This document shows, piece after piece, positions 14,351-19,959 of a stretch of DNA of 19,959 nt. The stretch is from JACCVG01 sp034664165 (lineage in GTDB: Bacteria; Actinomycetota; Thermoleophilia; Solirubrobacterales; Thermoleophilaceae): contig JAXDIE010000040.1 of NCBI GenBank assembly GCA_034664165.1, positions 1-19,959 on the forward strand, read 5' to 3'. The stretch's first letter is position 1, and each line of letters begins with the position of its first letter. The notes beneath the pieces are model-generated. The model did no database searches. It saw only the letters and a program-made list of their open reading frames with translations, and was not told where the DNA came from. Both the position numbers and the translations under genes were made by a program.

Positions 14351-15660
14351 TGCCGGATCCGGCTGCGCTCCAGGCGCGTGCCACCGAGCTGCTCCAGGGG
14401 CTAATCCGCTTCCGCACGGTCAACCCGCCGGGCGATGAGCAGGGGGTCCAGGAGTGGAACAAGAAGATGCTCGAGGCCGCCGGGTTCGAGTGCGAGATGC
14501 TCTCGTCGGTCCCGGGTCGGCCCAACCTGATCGCGCGGCTGAGGGGCCGCTCCGAGGGCCCCGTCCTTGCCTACCTGGGCCACGTGGACACGGTGCTCGC
14601 GGACCCCGAGGCGTGGACCGTCGATCCCTGGGGCGCCGAGATCAAGGACGGCTGTGTCTGGGGGCGGGGCGCGCTGGACATGAAGGGCCAGGTGGCCTGC
14701 GAGCTGGCCGCGGCCCTGACCCTCGGCGAGGAGGGCTGGAGGCCGGAGTCGGGGGATCTGCTGCTGGTGCTCACGGCCGACGAGGAGGCGGGCGCCGAGC
14801 ACGGCGCCAAGTTCCTGTGCGAGCAACACCCGGACAAGGTCCGCTGCGACCTGGTGGTCAACGAGGGTGGCGGAGCCCGCGTCGATCTGGGTGGCTCGCG
14901 CTACTACCTCGCGTGCGCGGCGGAGAAGGGCGTGTTCCGCTTCACCGCCACCACCAACGGCACCGCGGGCCATGCCTCGATCCCCAAGATCGGCGACAAC
15001 GCCCTGGTCAAGATGGCGCCGCTTCTCCAGGCCATGGCCGACCGGCAGCCGTCGCTGGAGATGACCGCCGAGGCCGCGGCTTTCCTCCAGACACTCGGCC
15101 TCGAAAGCTCCGATCCCCAGGCCGGGCTGGCCGCGATGCAGGAAGTTGATGACCTGGTGTCCAAGCTGCTCCTGGAGCCCATGCTCGGCGTCACCCTCAC
15201 GCCGACGATCATCGGCGCCTCGGAGAAGATCAACGTGATCCCCTCGCGCGCGCGGCTGAAGGTCGATTGCCGGGTTCCGCCAGAGCTTGGGCAGGACCAC
15301 GCGCTGGCCCGCATCCAGGAGGTGCTCGGCACCGAGGGCTACGACCTGGTGTTCGACGATCCGGTCGTGGGCAACCGCTCTCCTGTCGAATCGGCGCTCA
15401 TGGACAAGATCGGCGCGTTCGTGGAGCGCGAGGACCCGGGCGCCAAGGTGCTGCCGATGGCACTCGCCGGCTTCACCGACTCCCGTTGGTTCCGCGAGGC
15501 GTTCCCGGAGTGCGTGGCCTACGGCTTCTGCCCCCAGCGCACGATGGACTTCTTCGAGTCGGCCCCGCTGATCCACGGCGCCGACGAGCGGGTGCCAGTG
15601 GAGGATCTGGGCCTGGCGGCGCGCTTCTTCGCCGACTTGGCCGTCGAGATACTCGCCTGA
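14350..15660 (+). CDS. M20-family metallopeptidase/deacylase (ArgE/DapE-like)
   Basis: A 436-residue zinc-dependent amidohydrolase. Metal and catalytic motifs are all visible: GHVDT with His78 and Asp80, bridging Asp110 in GALDMKG, the Glu145-Glu146 pair in ADEEAG, Glu172 in NEGGG and His409 in LIHGADE. The inserted lid/dimerisation domain spans about 192-310 (FRFTATTNGTAGHAS at 196-210). The family includes acetylornithine deacetylase, succinyl-diaminopimelate desuccinylase and dipeptidases. Motifs alone do not choose between them, and there are no arginine- or lysine-pathway neighbours, so a general N-acyl-amino-acid or peptide hydrolase is most likely. The start is the ATG at 14350 in a TGATG overlap with the SDR, about 9 nt after a GAGG. 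An internal promoter for the next gene follows its stop. Confidence 0.9.
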   Translation: MPDPAALQARATELLQGLIRFRTVNPPGDEQGVQEWNKKMLEAAGFECEMLSSVPGRPNLIARLRGRSEGPVLAYLGHVDTVLADPEAWTVDPWGAEIKDGCVWGRGALDMKGQVACELAAALTLGEEGWRPESGDLLLVLTADEEAGAEHGAKFLCEQHPDKVRCDLVVNEGGGARVDLGGSRYYLACAAEKGVFRFTATTNGTAGHASIPKIGDNALVKMAPLLQAMADRQPSLEMTAEAAAFLQTLGLESSDPQAGLAAMQEVDDLVSKLLLEPMLGVTLTPTIIGASEKINVIPSRARLKVDCRVPPELGQDHALARIQEVLGTEGYDLVFDDPVVGNRSPVESALMDKIGAFVEREDPGAKVLPMALAGFTDSRWFREAFPECVAYGFCPQRTMDFFESAPLIHGADERVPVEDLGLAARFFADLAVEILA

Positions 15661-15661
15661 C

Positions 15662-15667
15662 TAGACT
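15662..15667 (+). promoter_or_regulatory. Candidate -10 element of methylmalonyl-CoA epimerase
   Basis: TAGACT ends 9 nt before the ATG at 15677, inside the 16-bp gap after the M20 gene. No Shine-Dalgarno sequence is present. It is identical to the hexamer before the aldehyde dehydrogenase and would let the mce-ychF half of the run be transcribed independently. Confidence 0.38.
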
Positions 15668-15676
15668 CGGCTGCTG

Positions 15677-16081
15677 ATGTTCGGACGAATTGACCACATT
15701 GGCGTTGCCGTGAATGACCTCGACGCCGCGATCGAGATGTATCGCGACCGCTTCGAGATGCGCGAGCAGCACCGCGAGACCGTCGAGGCCTTCGGGGTCG
15801 AGGCGGTTCTGCTCGAGGTCGGCGAAGGCCATATCGAGCTCCTCAAGCCCACGGGCAGCGAGGGCGGCGTGGCCAAGTTCCTGGAGAAGAACGGCCCGGG
15901 AATGCACCACGTGGCCTACCAGACCGAGGACATCGACAAGGCGCTCGAGCAGGCTCAGGCGGCCGGCTTCGAGCTGATCGACAAGGAGGCCCGCGTGGGC
16001 ATCAGAAACAGCCGCGTCGCGTTCCTTCACCCCAAGTCCACCGGCGGCGTGCTCACCGAGCTCGTGGAGCCCGCGCACTGA
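15677..16081 (+). CDS. mce: Methylmalonyl-CoA epimerase
   Basis: A 134-residue vicinal-oxygen-chelate protein that interconverts (S)- and (R)-methylmalonyl-CoA between propionyl-CoA carboxylase and methylmalonyl-CoA mutase. The start IDHIGVAV (5-12) carries metal ligand His7. HIELLKP (52-58) carries Glu54, GPGMHHVAY (73-81) carries His77/His78, and FLHPKSTGGVLTELVEP (116-132) carries Glu128. The last motif is close to diagnostic for this epimerase among VOC proteins. Length is normal. No mutase or carboxylase gene is in the window, so the pathway partners lie elsewhere. Its stop overlaps the start of the 72-residue gene by one base (TGATG). Confidence 0.95.
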   Translation: MFGRIDHIGVAVNDLDAAIEMYRDRFEMREQHRETVEAFGVEAVLLEVGEGHIELLKPTGSEGGVAKFLEKNGPGMHHVAYQTEDIDKALEQAQAAGFELIDKEARVGIRNSRVAFLHPKSTGGVLTELVEPAH

Positions 16082-16299
16082 TGGCCGACCCGACCACCCG
16101 CATCGACATGGGCTTCCAGGGCGGCCAGGTGCTGTCACTGCGCGTAAAGGCAAGCAACTTCGAGGGCCTGAAGAAGGCGCTCGGCAAGGGCGGCGGGGGC
16201 TGGCACCAGATCGAGGGCGAGGATTCGACGGTTGAAGTCGATCTCGGCCAGATCGTCTACCTGCGCGTCGACAACGACGCTGTGAAGGTCGGCTTCTGA
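16081..16299 (+). CDS. Small protein of unknown function (72 aa)
   Basis: I do not recognise this protein with confidence. It is soluble and small, without a signal peptide or membrane helix. It begins with a strand-like IDMGFQGGQVLSLRV, continues with a helix (NFEGLKKALG) and a glycine-rich GKGGGGWH loop, and ends with two strand-like runs, TVEVDLGQIVYLRV and AVKVGF. This beta-alpha-beta-beta outline is loosely like the short DUF3107-type proteins of actinobacteria, but no motif proves it. That it is real is supported by the TGATG overlap with mce, same-strand placement in a tight run, and a GGAG about 11 nt upstream. The tight link to mce suggests co-expression only. Confidence 0.7.
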   Translation: MADPTTRIDMGFQGGQVLSLRVKASNFEGLKKALGKGGGGWHQIEGEDSTVEVDLGQIVYLRVDNDAVKVGF

Positions 16300-16307
16300 T
16301 CCTTTCG

Positions 16308-16796
16308 GTGCTGCGGGCCGTAGACCTCGGGCTTCTCAAGTTCATGCGCACCACCGGCCACCAGCCGGAGGTGGAGACCGCGGTCCGCACGATCTCCAAC
16401 ATCGGCGAGTGCGGGGCGCTCTGGATCGGCCTGGGCGCGCTCACCGGGTTATTCGGAGATCCGCGGTATCGCCGGTCGCGCTTCAAGGCGTCGGGCGCAG
16501 CGGCCGGGGCCTTTCTTCTGAACTGGGCGATCAAGCAGGTGGTGCGCCGTCCACGGCCGCAGCTCGAGGGCTATGACCACATCGGCCACACCGTGTCGGG
16601 GCTCTCGTATCCCTCCGCCCACGTGACCGCTTCCTTCACCGGCGCGAGGTTGCTATCCGAGACGCTGCCGCCGGTGCCGTTGTACGCGACCGCGGTCGCC
16701 ATGTCCCTTTCGCGCCCTTATCTCGGCGTCCACTATCCGAGCGACGTGGCTGCCGGCGTCGTGCTCGGCACAGCTGTGGCCGGGCTCGTTCGATGA
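16308..16796 (+). CDS. PAP2-superfamily membrane phosphatase
   Basis: A 162-residue membrane protein with the full three-part phosphatidic acid phosphatase signature. Motif 1 is Lys76 to Pro84 (KQVVRRPRP, KX6RP). Motif 2 is PSAH at 102-105; the consensus is PSGH, so Ala replaces Gly. Motif 3 is Ser135-Arg136 with His142 and Asp146 (SRX5HX3D). Hydrophobic segments flank the motifs. Likely substrates are lipid phosphates such as phosphatidate or polyprenyl pyrophosphate, but the sequence does not say which. The start is taken as GTG at 16308, 8 nt after the preceding TGA, with no clear ribosome binding site. The stop overlaps the ychF start (ATGA at 16793-16796). Confidence 0.9.
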   Translation: MLRAVDLGLLKFMRTTGHQPEVETAVRTISNIGECGALWIGLGALTGLFGDPRYRRSRFKASGAAAGAFLLNWAIKQVVRRPRPQLEGYDHIGHTVSGLSYPSAHVTASFTGARLLSETLPPVPLYATAVAMSLSRPYLGVHYPSDVAAGVVLGTAVAGLVR

Positions 16797-17872
16797 AGGT
16801 CGGGATCGTCGGCATGCCCAACGCCGGCAAGAGCTCGCTCTTCAACGCGCTGACCAAGGCCGGGGCCGAGGCGGCCAACTATCCGTTCACCACGGTTGAG
16901 CCCAACGTGGCAGTGGTTCCGGTGAAGGACGCCCGGCTCGATGCGGTGGCTGAGACGCTCGGCTCGTCCGAGATCACCTACGACGTGCTCGAGGTGCACG
17001 ACATCGCCGGGCTGGTCAAGGGCGCACACGAGGGCGAAGGCCTGGGCAACCAGTTCCTGGCGAACATCCGCGAGACCGACGCGATCCTCCACGTGGTTCG
17101 AACGCACGACGACCAGAACGTGATCCACCCCGATGGCAAGGTCGACCCGATCGCCGACCTCGAGACCATCGAGGCCGAGTTGCTCTACGCGGACCTGGAG
17201 CAGGCCGAGCGGCGGCTGGACCGCGTTGCCCGCCAGGCCAAGTCGGGCGACAAGGTGGCAGTGGCCGAGGAGGCTTGGCTGCGTGAGTTGGTCGAAGCCC
17301 TCGGGTCCGGCCGTCCTGCGCGCTCGGTCCCCGTGCCCGCCGGCGCGCCCGATGCCCTCCGCAACCTTCAGCCGCTGACCGCAAAGCCGGTTCTGTTCGT
17401 GGCCAACGTGAGCGAGGGCGACACCGAGGTGCCCGAGGCCGTTGCCGCCTACGCCGCCGCTGCCGGCGGAGACGCGGTGGCGGTGAGCTCACGGCTCGAG
17501 GCGGAGCTGGCCGAGCTCGATGACGAAGAGGCCGCCTCGATGCGCGAGGAGCTGGGCGCCGCGGGCTCGGCGCTGGACGACCTTGTCAAGGGTGCTTTCG
17601 GGCTGCTCAAGCTGATCGCCTTCTTCACGGCGGGCGAGGCCAAGGAGGCCCGCGCCTACGCGATCCCCCGCGGCACCAGCGCGCAGGGTGCCGCCGAGAA
17701 GATCCACAGCGACATCGCCAAGGGCTTCGTCCGCGCCGAGATCATCGGCTGGCAGGACCTGGTCGACACCGGCGGCTACGCGGGCGCCCGCGACGTGGGC
17801 AAGCTCCGGATCGAGGGGCGCGACTACGTGATGGGCGATGGCGAAGTGATGACCGTGCGCTTCACGCCGTAG
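16793..17872 (+). CDS. ychF: Obg-like ATPase YchF
   Basis: A 359-residue translation-linked P-loop ATPase of the OBG family, close to the usual ~363. G1 is GMPNAGKSS (7-15), G3 is DIAGLVKGA (70-78) followed by the family hallmark GEGLGNQFL. The segment ILHVVRTHDDQNVIHPDG-KVDP corresponds to the conserved YchF stretch before the coiled-coil domain. G4 is the non-canonical NVSE (205-208) that gives YchF its ATP preference. A TGS-type domain fills roughly the last 80 residues, ending in DGEVMTVRF. In E. coli the protein binds ribosomes and responds to oxidative stress; that role is knowledge of the family. It is the last gene of the forward run, and its stop is 4 bp from the convergent permease stop. 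Confidence 0.97.
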   Translation: MKVGIVGMPNAGKSSLFNALTKAGAEAANYPFTTVEPNVAVVPVKDARLDAVAETLGSSEITYDVLEVHDIAGLVKGAHEGEGLGNQFLANIRETDAILHVVRTHDDQNVIHPDGKVDPIADLETIEAELLYADLEQAERRLDRVARQAKSGDKVAVAEEAWLRELVEALGSGRPARSVPVPAGAPDALRNLQPLTAKPVLFVANVSEGDTEVPEAVAAYAAAAGGDAVAVSSRLEAELAELDDEEAASMREELGAAGSALDDLVKGAFGLLKLIAFFTAGEAKEARAYAIPRGTSAQGAAEKIHSDIAKGFVRAEIIGWQDLVDTGGYAGARDVGKLRIEGRDYVMGDGEVMTVRFTP

Positions 17873-17876
17873 GCGG

Positions 17877-18647
17877 CTAGCGGCCGGTTCGGGCCAGTTG
17901 GCGCAGCGCGAAGGCGAATGTCAGCCCCAGCACGACAATGAGCACGACGATCGCGTGCCACGTGCTGGTCCAGGTCACGTTGTCCAGGAAGACCGCCCGG
18001 ATGCCCTCGATCACCTGCGTGATCGGGTTGATCGCGGCCACCGTCTGCAGCCAGCCGGTGAGCAGCGCCAGCGGGGCGTAGGAGGTGGTGAAGAGCACCG
18101 CGATGAACATGCTCGACTGCATCAGCGGGGCCGCGTCCTGGGTGCGGAACTTCAGGGCCAGGGCAACGGTCCACGACGCAGCGATGGCGCTGAAGGTCAG
18201 GGCGAACGCGATAGCCAGCAGCACGCCTGGCACGCCTGGCCAATGCACTCCCAGAAGCAGGCCGATGGTCAGCACCCCGGTCACGGGCAGCAACGCGCGG
18301 AAGGAGGCCGAGAGCACGATTCCGGCCAGCAGCGCGGGCCTGGGCAGGGGCGCGACGAACAACCGGTCGAACCAGCCAAGCTCGATGTCCCGCGCCATGT
18401 TCACCCCGGTCGCGGCGCCGGTGAAGGACGCGCCCTGGAGCATAGACACGGGAATCAGGAACGAGATGTAGCTCGTGGTGTCGAAGCCACTGAGATCGGT
18501 GAGCTTCCCGAAAGCCGCTGTCAGGCCGACCATGAACACCGCCGGAGCCAGGATGCCTGGAATCGCTGCGCCCGGGACCCGCAGGATCTCGTTGAGATTG
18601 CGCCGCATGAGCACGCCGATCGCATCCAGGTGGAGGGCGGCCGCCAT
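17877..18647 (-). CDS. ABC-2 type transporter permease, second permease of the cluster
   Basis: A 256-residue integral membrane protein with about six hydrophobic helices. The cytoplasmic motif ARDIELGWFDRLFVAPLPRPALL is typical of DrrB/NodJ-like ABC-2 permeases, where an E-x-G-x-x-DRL-x-x-xP signature couples to the ATPase. It ends in a late helix preceded by an INPITQVIEGIR segment, the usual 'NP' signature before the last helices. The start is the ATG at 18647, in a TGATG overlap with the upstream permease and preceded by GAAGG at 7 nt. The two permeases share the same architecture, probably assembling as a heterodimer with the ATPase. Substrate is unknown. Confidence 0.9.
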   Translation of the reverse strand: MAAALHLDAIGVLMRRNLNEILRVPGAAIPGILAPAVFMVGLTAAFGKLTDLSGFDTTSYISFLIPVSMLQGASFTGAATGVNMARDIELGWFDRLFVAPLPRPALLAGIVLSASFRALLPVTGVLTIGLLLGVHWPGVPGVLLAIAFALTFSAIAASWTVALALKFRTQDAAPLMQSSMFIAVLFTTSYAPLALLTGWLQTVAAINPITQVIEGIRAVFLDNVTWTSTWHAIVVLIVVLGLTFAFALRQLARTGR

Positions 18648-19438
18648 CAGTTGGCCTTCAATCTGCCGCGCAGGGCCAGACCGCTGGTGACAAAGCCGAT
18701 CGTCCCGATCACCGCGACCCCGAGCAGCGCGCTGAGAAAGACGTGCGTGGACAGGCCGGTGATGATCGGCTGCCGCAGCCCGTCGGCAACGAAGCTCAGC
18801 GGATTGAGTCGCGCGATCGTCTGCGCCGGCTCCGCCATCAGGTCAACCGGGAAGAACGCGGAGCTCAGGAACATGATCACGAAGACCAGGGGGAAGGTGC
18901 CCTGAACCACGCTGGTGGTCCCGCTCTTGAGTGCGAGCGCCGCCGCGATGCCGCCAAAGGCCGTGGCGCACAGCCCCGCCATCAGGATCACGACGATCGC
19001 GCCGATTGGCCCGCCCTTGATCCATGCGCCGAAGATCAGCCCGATTGCCAGAAACCAGCAGGCGGCGAAGCACCCCATCACGAAGGTCGCGGCCAGACGC
19101 CCGAGCACGATCGCCGGGCGCGAGATCGGGGCGGCGAACAGGCGGTCGGTGAAGCCCAGCTCGATGTCCATGGCCAAGCCCGTGCCGCCCATGACCGCGG
19201 CCAGCATGGTCGACTGGAGCATTCCCGAGGCCAGCTGGAAATCCAGGAAGCCGTGGACCTCCGGGAAGCCGTCAAGCCGCACCGCGGCCCCGGCCCCGCC
19301 GGTGTTCACGGCCAGGAAGAGAGTGGGGAAGATCACGAGCGGGGCCAGATACTGGGGCCGCCTGAACGTGTTCCTGATCGAGCGCCAGCCAAGGGCCCGG
19401 ACCACCAGCACGTCGGCACGAAGCTGGGCGAGCGTCAA
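18647..19438 (-). CDS. ABC-2 type transporter permease (DrrB-like)
   Basis: A 263-residue membrane protein, paralogous in plan to the next gene. MDIELGFTDRLFAAPISRPAIVLGR is the conserved cytoplasmic element. RLNPLSFVADGLRQ precedes the last helix as in DrrB-type permeases. The most economical start is TTG at 19438, which overlaps the ATPase stop as TTGA and has AAGGG 8 nt upstream. ATG-initiated versions reach far into the ATPase gene and encode an Arg/Gly-rich non-membrane tail, so they are rejected. GTG codons slightly downstream are alternatives. It probably forms a membrane pore with the second permease, driven by the DrrA-type ATPase for export of a lipid or drug-like molecule. Confidence 0.87.
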   Translation of the reverse strand: MTLAQLRADVLVVRALGWRSIRNTFRRPQYLAPLVIFPTLFLAVNTGGAGAAVRLDGFPEVHGFLDFQLASGMLQSTMLAAVMGGTGLAMDIELGFTDRLFAAPISRPAIVLGRLAATFVMGCFAACWFLAIGLIFGAWIKGGPIGAIVVILMAGLCATAFGGIAAALALKSGTTSVVQGTFPLVFVIMFLSSAFFPVDLMAEPAQTIARLNPLSFVADGLRQPIITGLSTHVFLSALLGVAVIGTIGFVTSGLALRGRLKAN

Positions 19439-19959
19439 GCCGCTTGCCCTTCTTCCTCGCCCTCCAGGTGGTGCCCGGTTTCGGCCAGGAAGACATCGTC
19501 GAGCGTGGGCTCCACCAGGTCCAGCGAAGCGACCTTGATCCCGGCGGCGTCGAGTGCCCTGACCACCTCGGCGATCTGCTCGGCGCCCCTGGCAAGCGCG
19601 ACCTGGACGTCGCATCCGGTCTTCCCGGGGAGGACCTCGCCGAAGTGGGCCAGGACGTCCTTCGCGCGGTCGCCACCCTCGAGGAACGTCAGATCAAGGT
19701 GGGGCTGGCCGACGCCGGCCTTGAGCTCGGCAGGGGTCCCCTCCACGGCCATCCTTCCGTCTTCGATGATCCCCACGCGATCCGCAAGCTCGTCGGCCTC
19801 CTCCAGGTACTGGGTGGTGAGGAAGACGGTTGTGCCCTCGTCGTTGAGGTTGCGCACCTCGGTCCAGATGTCAGCGCGGCTGGCCGGGTCAAGGCCCGTG
19901 GTGGGCTCGTCCAGGAACAACACGCGCGGCTCGTGGATCAAAGCCATGCCCAGATCCAG
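19435..19959 (-). CDS. ABC transporter ATP-binding protein, DrrA-like, N-terminus off window
   Basis: The 174 C-terminal residues of an ABC ATPase; Walker A, Q-loop and most of the signature motif lie beyond the window edge. Walker B and D-loop VLFLDEPTTGLD are intact. The switch region reads TTQYLEEADELADR, with Gln where most ABC proteins have the switch His; TTQY-LEEAD is typical of the DrrA daunorubicin/doxorubicin-resistance-like branch. A ~90-residue C-terminal domain follows (from about VEGTPAELK), ending LVEPTLDDVFLAETG, also a DrrA-type feature. The gene begins the exporter unit followed by two permeases. The branch is well supported, but resistance to a given drug is not implied. 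Confidence 0.92.
   Translation of the reverse strand: MDLGMALIHEPRVLFLDEPTTGLDPASRADIWTEVRNLNDEGTTVFLTTQYLEEADELADRVGIIEDGRMAVEGTPAELKAGVGQPHLDLTFLEGGDRAKDVLAHFGEVLPGKTGCDVQVALARGAEQIAEVVRALDAAGIKVASLDLVEPTLDDVFLAETGHHLEGEEEGQAA

Noticed and set aside
14401..15576. 391-residue minus-strand frame opposite the M20 peptidase
   Set aside because: The plus-strand product has every metal ligand of the M20 family; the opposite frame is a GC-driven shadow.
18222..18239. Tandem direct repeat CACGCCTGG x2
   Set aside because: It lies inside the permease and only encodes a short PGVPGV-type stretch; two 9-bp units in coding DNA are not a repeat array.
17877..19959. DrrABC-like exporter as evidence of an antibiotic biosynthetic cluster
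   Set aside because: No polyketide, peptide-synthetase, glycosyltransferase or regulator gene is visible nearby; DrrA-like exporters are common in actinobacteria without such clusters.

Overview
The window is high-GC, tightly packed bacterial chromosome. It has 17 protein genes, two of them cut by the window edges. No RNA gene, insertion sequence, phage gene, integrase or CRISPR array is visible. The GC-rich codon use, the DrrA/DrrB-type ABC exporter, the cyclase-AAA-TPR protein and the many apparently leaderless starts point to an actinobacterium. A deep-branching group such as Thermoleophilia/Solirubrobacterales is a reasonable guess, but that placement is an inference.

Layout. (1) 1-1932: the end of a carboxymuconolactone decarboxylase-like gene, convergent with a fusion of a cyclic-nucleotide-binding-like domain, a thioredoxin-fold domain and a thioredoxin-reductase-like flavoprotein. 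(2) 1933-2175: a divergent control region with a perfect 13-bp hairpin placed between a strong Shine-Dalgarno-like sequence and a 9-codon reading frame. (3) 2176-7461: a group with a lipid or fatty-acyl flavour. It has an acyl-reductase-like SDR and a crotonase in one operon, then, on the opposite strand, an aldehyde dehydrogenase and a GNAT acetyltransferase, then a patatin-like phospholipase. (4) 7458-11321: one 1287-residue protein combining a class III cyclase domain, an AAA/STAND-type ATPase, a long TPR-like region and a C-terminal SCP2 sterol-carrier-like domain. Its upstream region carries two perfect dyads. (5) 11389-13370: rarA and a hemolysin III/TrhA membrane protein, coupled by an ATGA overlap. 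(6) 13415-17872: a forward run of an atypical SDR, an M20 metallopeptidase, methylmalonyl-CoA epimerase, a 72-residue unknown protein, a PAP2 phosphatase and ychF, mostly joined by overlapping stop/start codons. (7) 17877-19959: a convergent DrrA-type ABC ATPase (N-terminus off the window) with two ABC-2 permeases.

How the genes may work together. Most are housekeeping. The SDR, crotonase, aldehyde dehydrogenase, patatin, SCP2 domain and methylmalonyl-CoA epimerase all suggest acyl-CoA or lipid turnover, but they are not one operon, so a shared pathway is only suggested. The ABC genes form a self-contained exporter.

The window is short of terminators. All four convergent gene pairs are separated by 12 bp or less, and one overlaps. 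Six of the nine gene starts that do not overlap an upstream gene have a TANNNT hexamer ending 6-9 nt before the start codon, and those six lack a usable Shine-Dalgarno sequence, which suggests leaderless mRNAs. I see no clear new multi-gene system. The most unusual single object is the cyclase-ATPase-TPR-SCP2 protein with its dyad-rich promoter.
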